Assembly (NCBI GenBank): GCA_947441325.1
Contig: CANETR010000163.1
Location: forward strand, 1-5,744
Direction: 5' to 3'
DNA: 5,744 bases
Origin: Saprospiraceae bacterium
GTDB taxonomy: Bacteria > Bacteroidota > Bacteroidia > Chitinophagales > Saprospiraceae
Shown here: piece after piece, positions 5,740 through 5,744 of the stretch
How the letters are laid out: every line of letters begins with the position of its first letter
Position numbering within the stretch: position 1 is the first letter of the stretch
Made by a program: the position numbers and the translations under genes
The notes under the pieces: generated by a model
Database searches by the model: none
Told to the model about the DNA's origin: nothing
Seen by the model: the letters and a program-made list of their open reading frames with translations, nothing else

Positions 5740-5744
5740 ATAAC

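Overview
The window reads as chromosomal DNA from a Bacteroidota bacterium. It is AT-rich, it has almost no recognisable Shine-Dalgarno sequences, and its exported proteins have short signal peptides ending in A-Q (IFA|QE, ATA|QS, SNA|QD). It also carries a TIGR02757/DUF2400 protein and a periplasmic thioredoxin with a long helical tail, both familiar from this phylum. This assignment comes from protein style and gene content only; I could not run a database search, and I cannot name the genus.

Layout: two small secreted-protein genes of unknown function lie on the + strand at the left (24-788 and 817-1158). A 100-base convergent gap (1159-1258) follows and holds two hairpins, one directly behind each facing stop codon. 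From 1259 to 5683 everything is on the minus strand. In transcription order this is: an exported thioredoxin-fold protein (5683-4580), a TIGR02757 protein sharing one base with it (4580-3807), a CPBP-family intramembrane protease (3728-2835), phosphatidate cytidylyltransferase CdsA (2785-1913) and methylthioribulose-1-phosphate dehydratase MtnB (1897-1259). The only larger gaps in this run are 78 bases (3729-3806, with a perfect 8-bp inverted repeat) and 49 bases (2786-2834). The last 61 bases lie upstream of the thioredoxin gene and contain a small palindrome that may belong to a promoter for a gene beyond the window.

Function: the minus-strand genes look like a housekeeping run rather than one pathway. 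CdsA makes CDP-diacylglycerol for phospholipid synthesis. MtnB belongs to methionine salvage, but none of its pathway partners is visible. The thioredoxin-like protein is predicted to act outside the cytoplasm. The TIGR02757 protein has a short motif resembling the catalytic region of HhH-GPD DNA glycosylases.

I see no mobile element, CRISPR array, RNA gene, toxin-antitoxin pair or defence island, and no clear evidence of a new multi-gene system. The points most worth checking are the missing canonical start of the second secreted protein, the glycosylase-like motif in the TIGR02757 protein, the structured convergent gap and the palindrome at the right edge.
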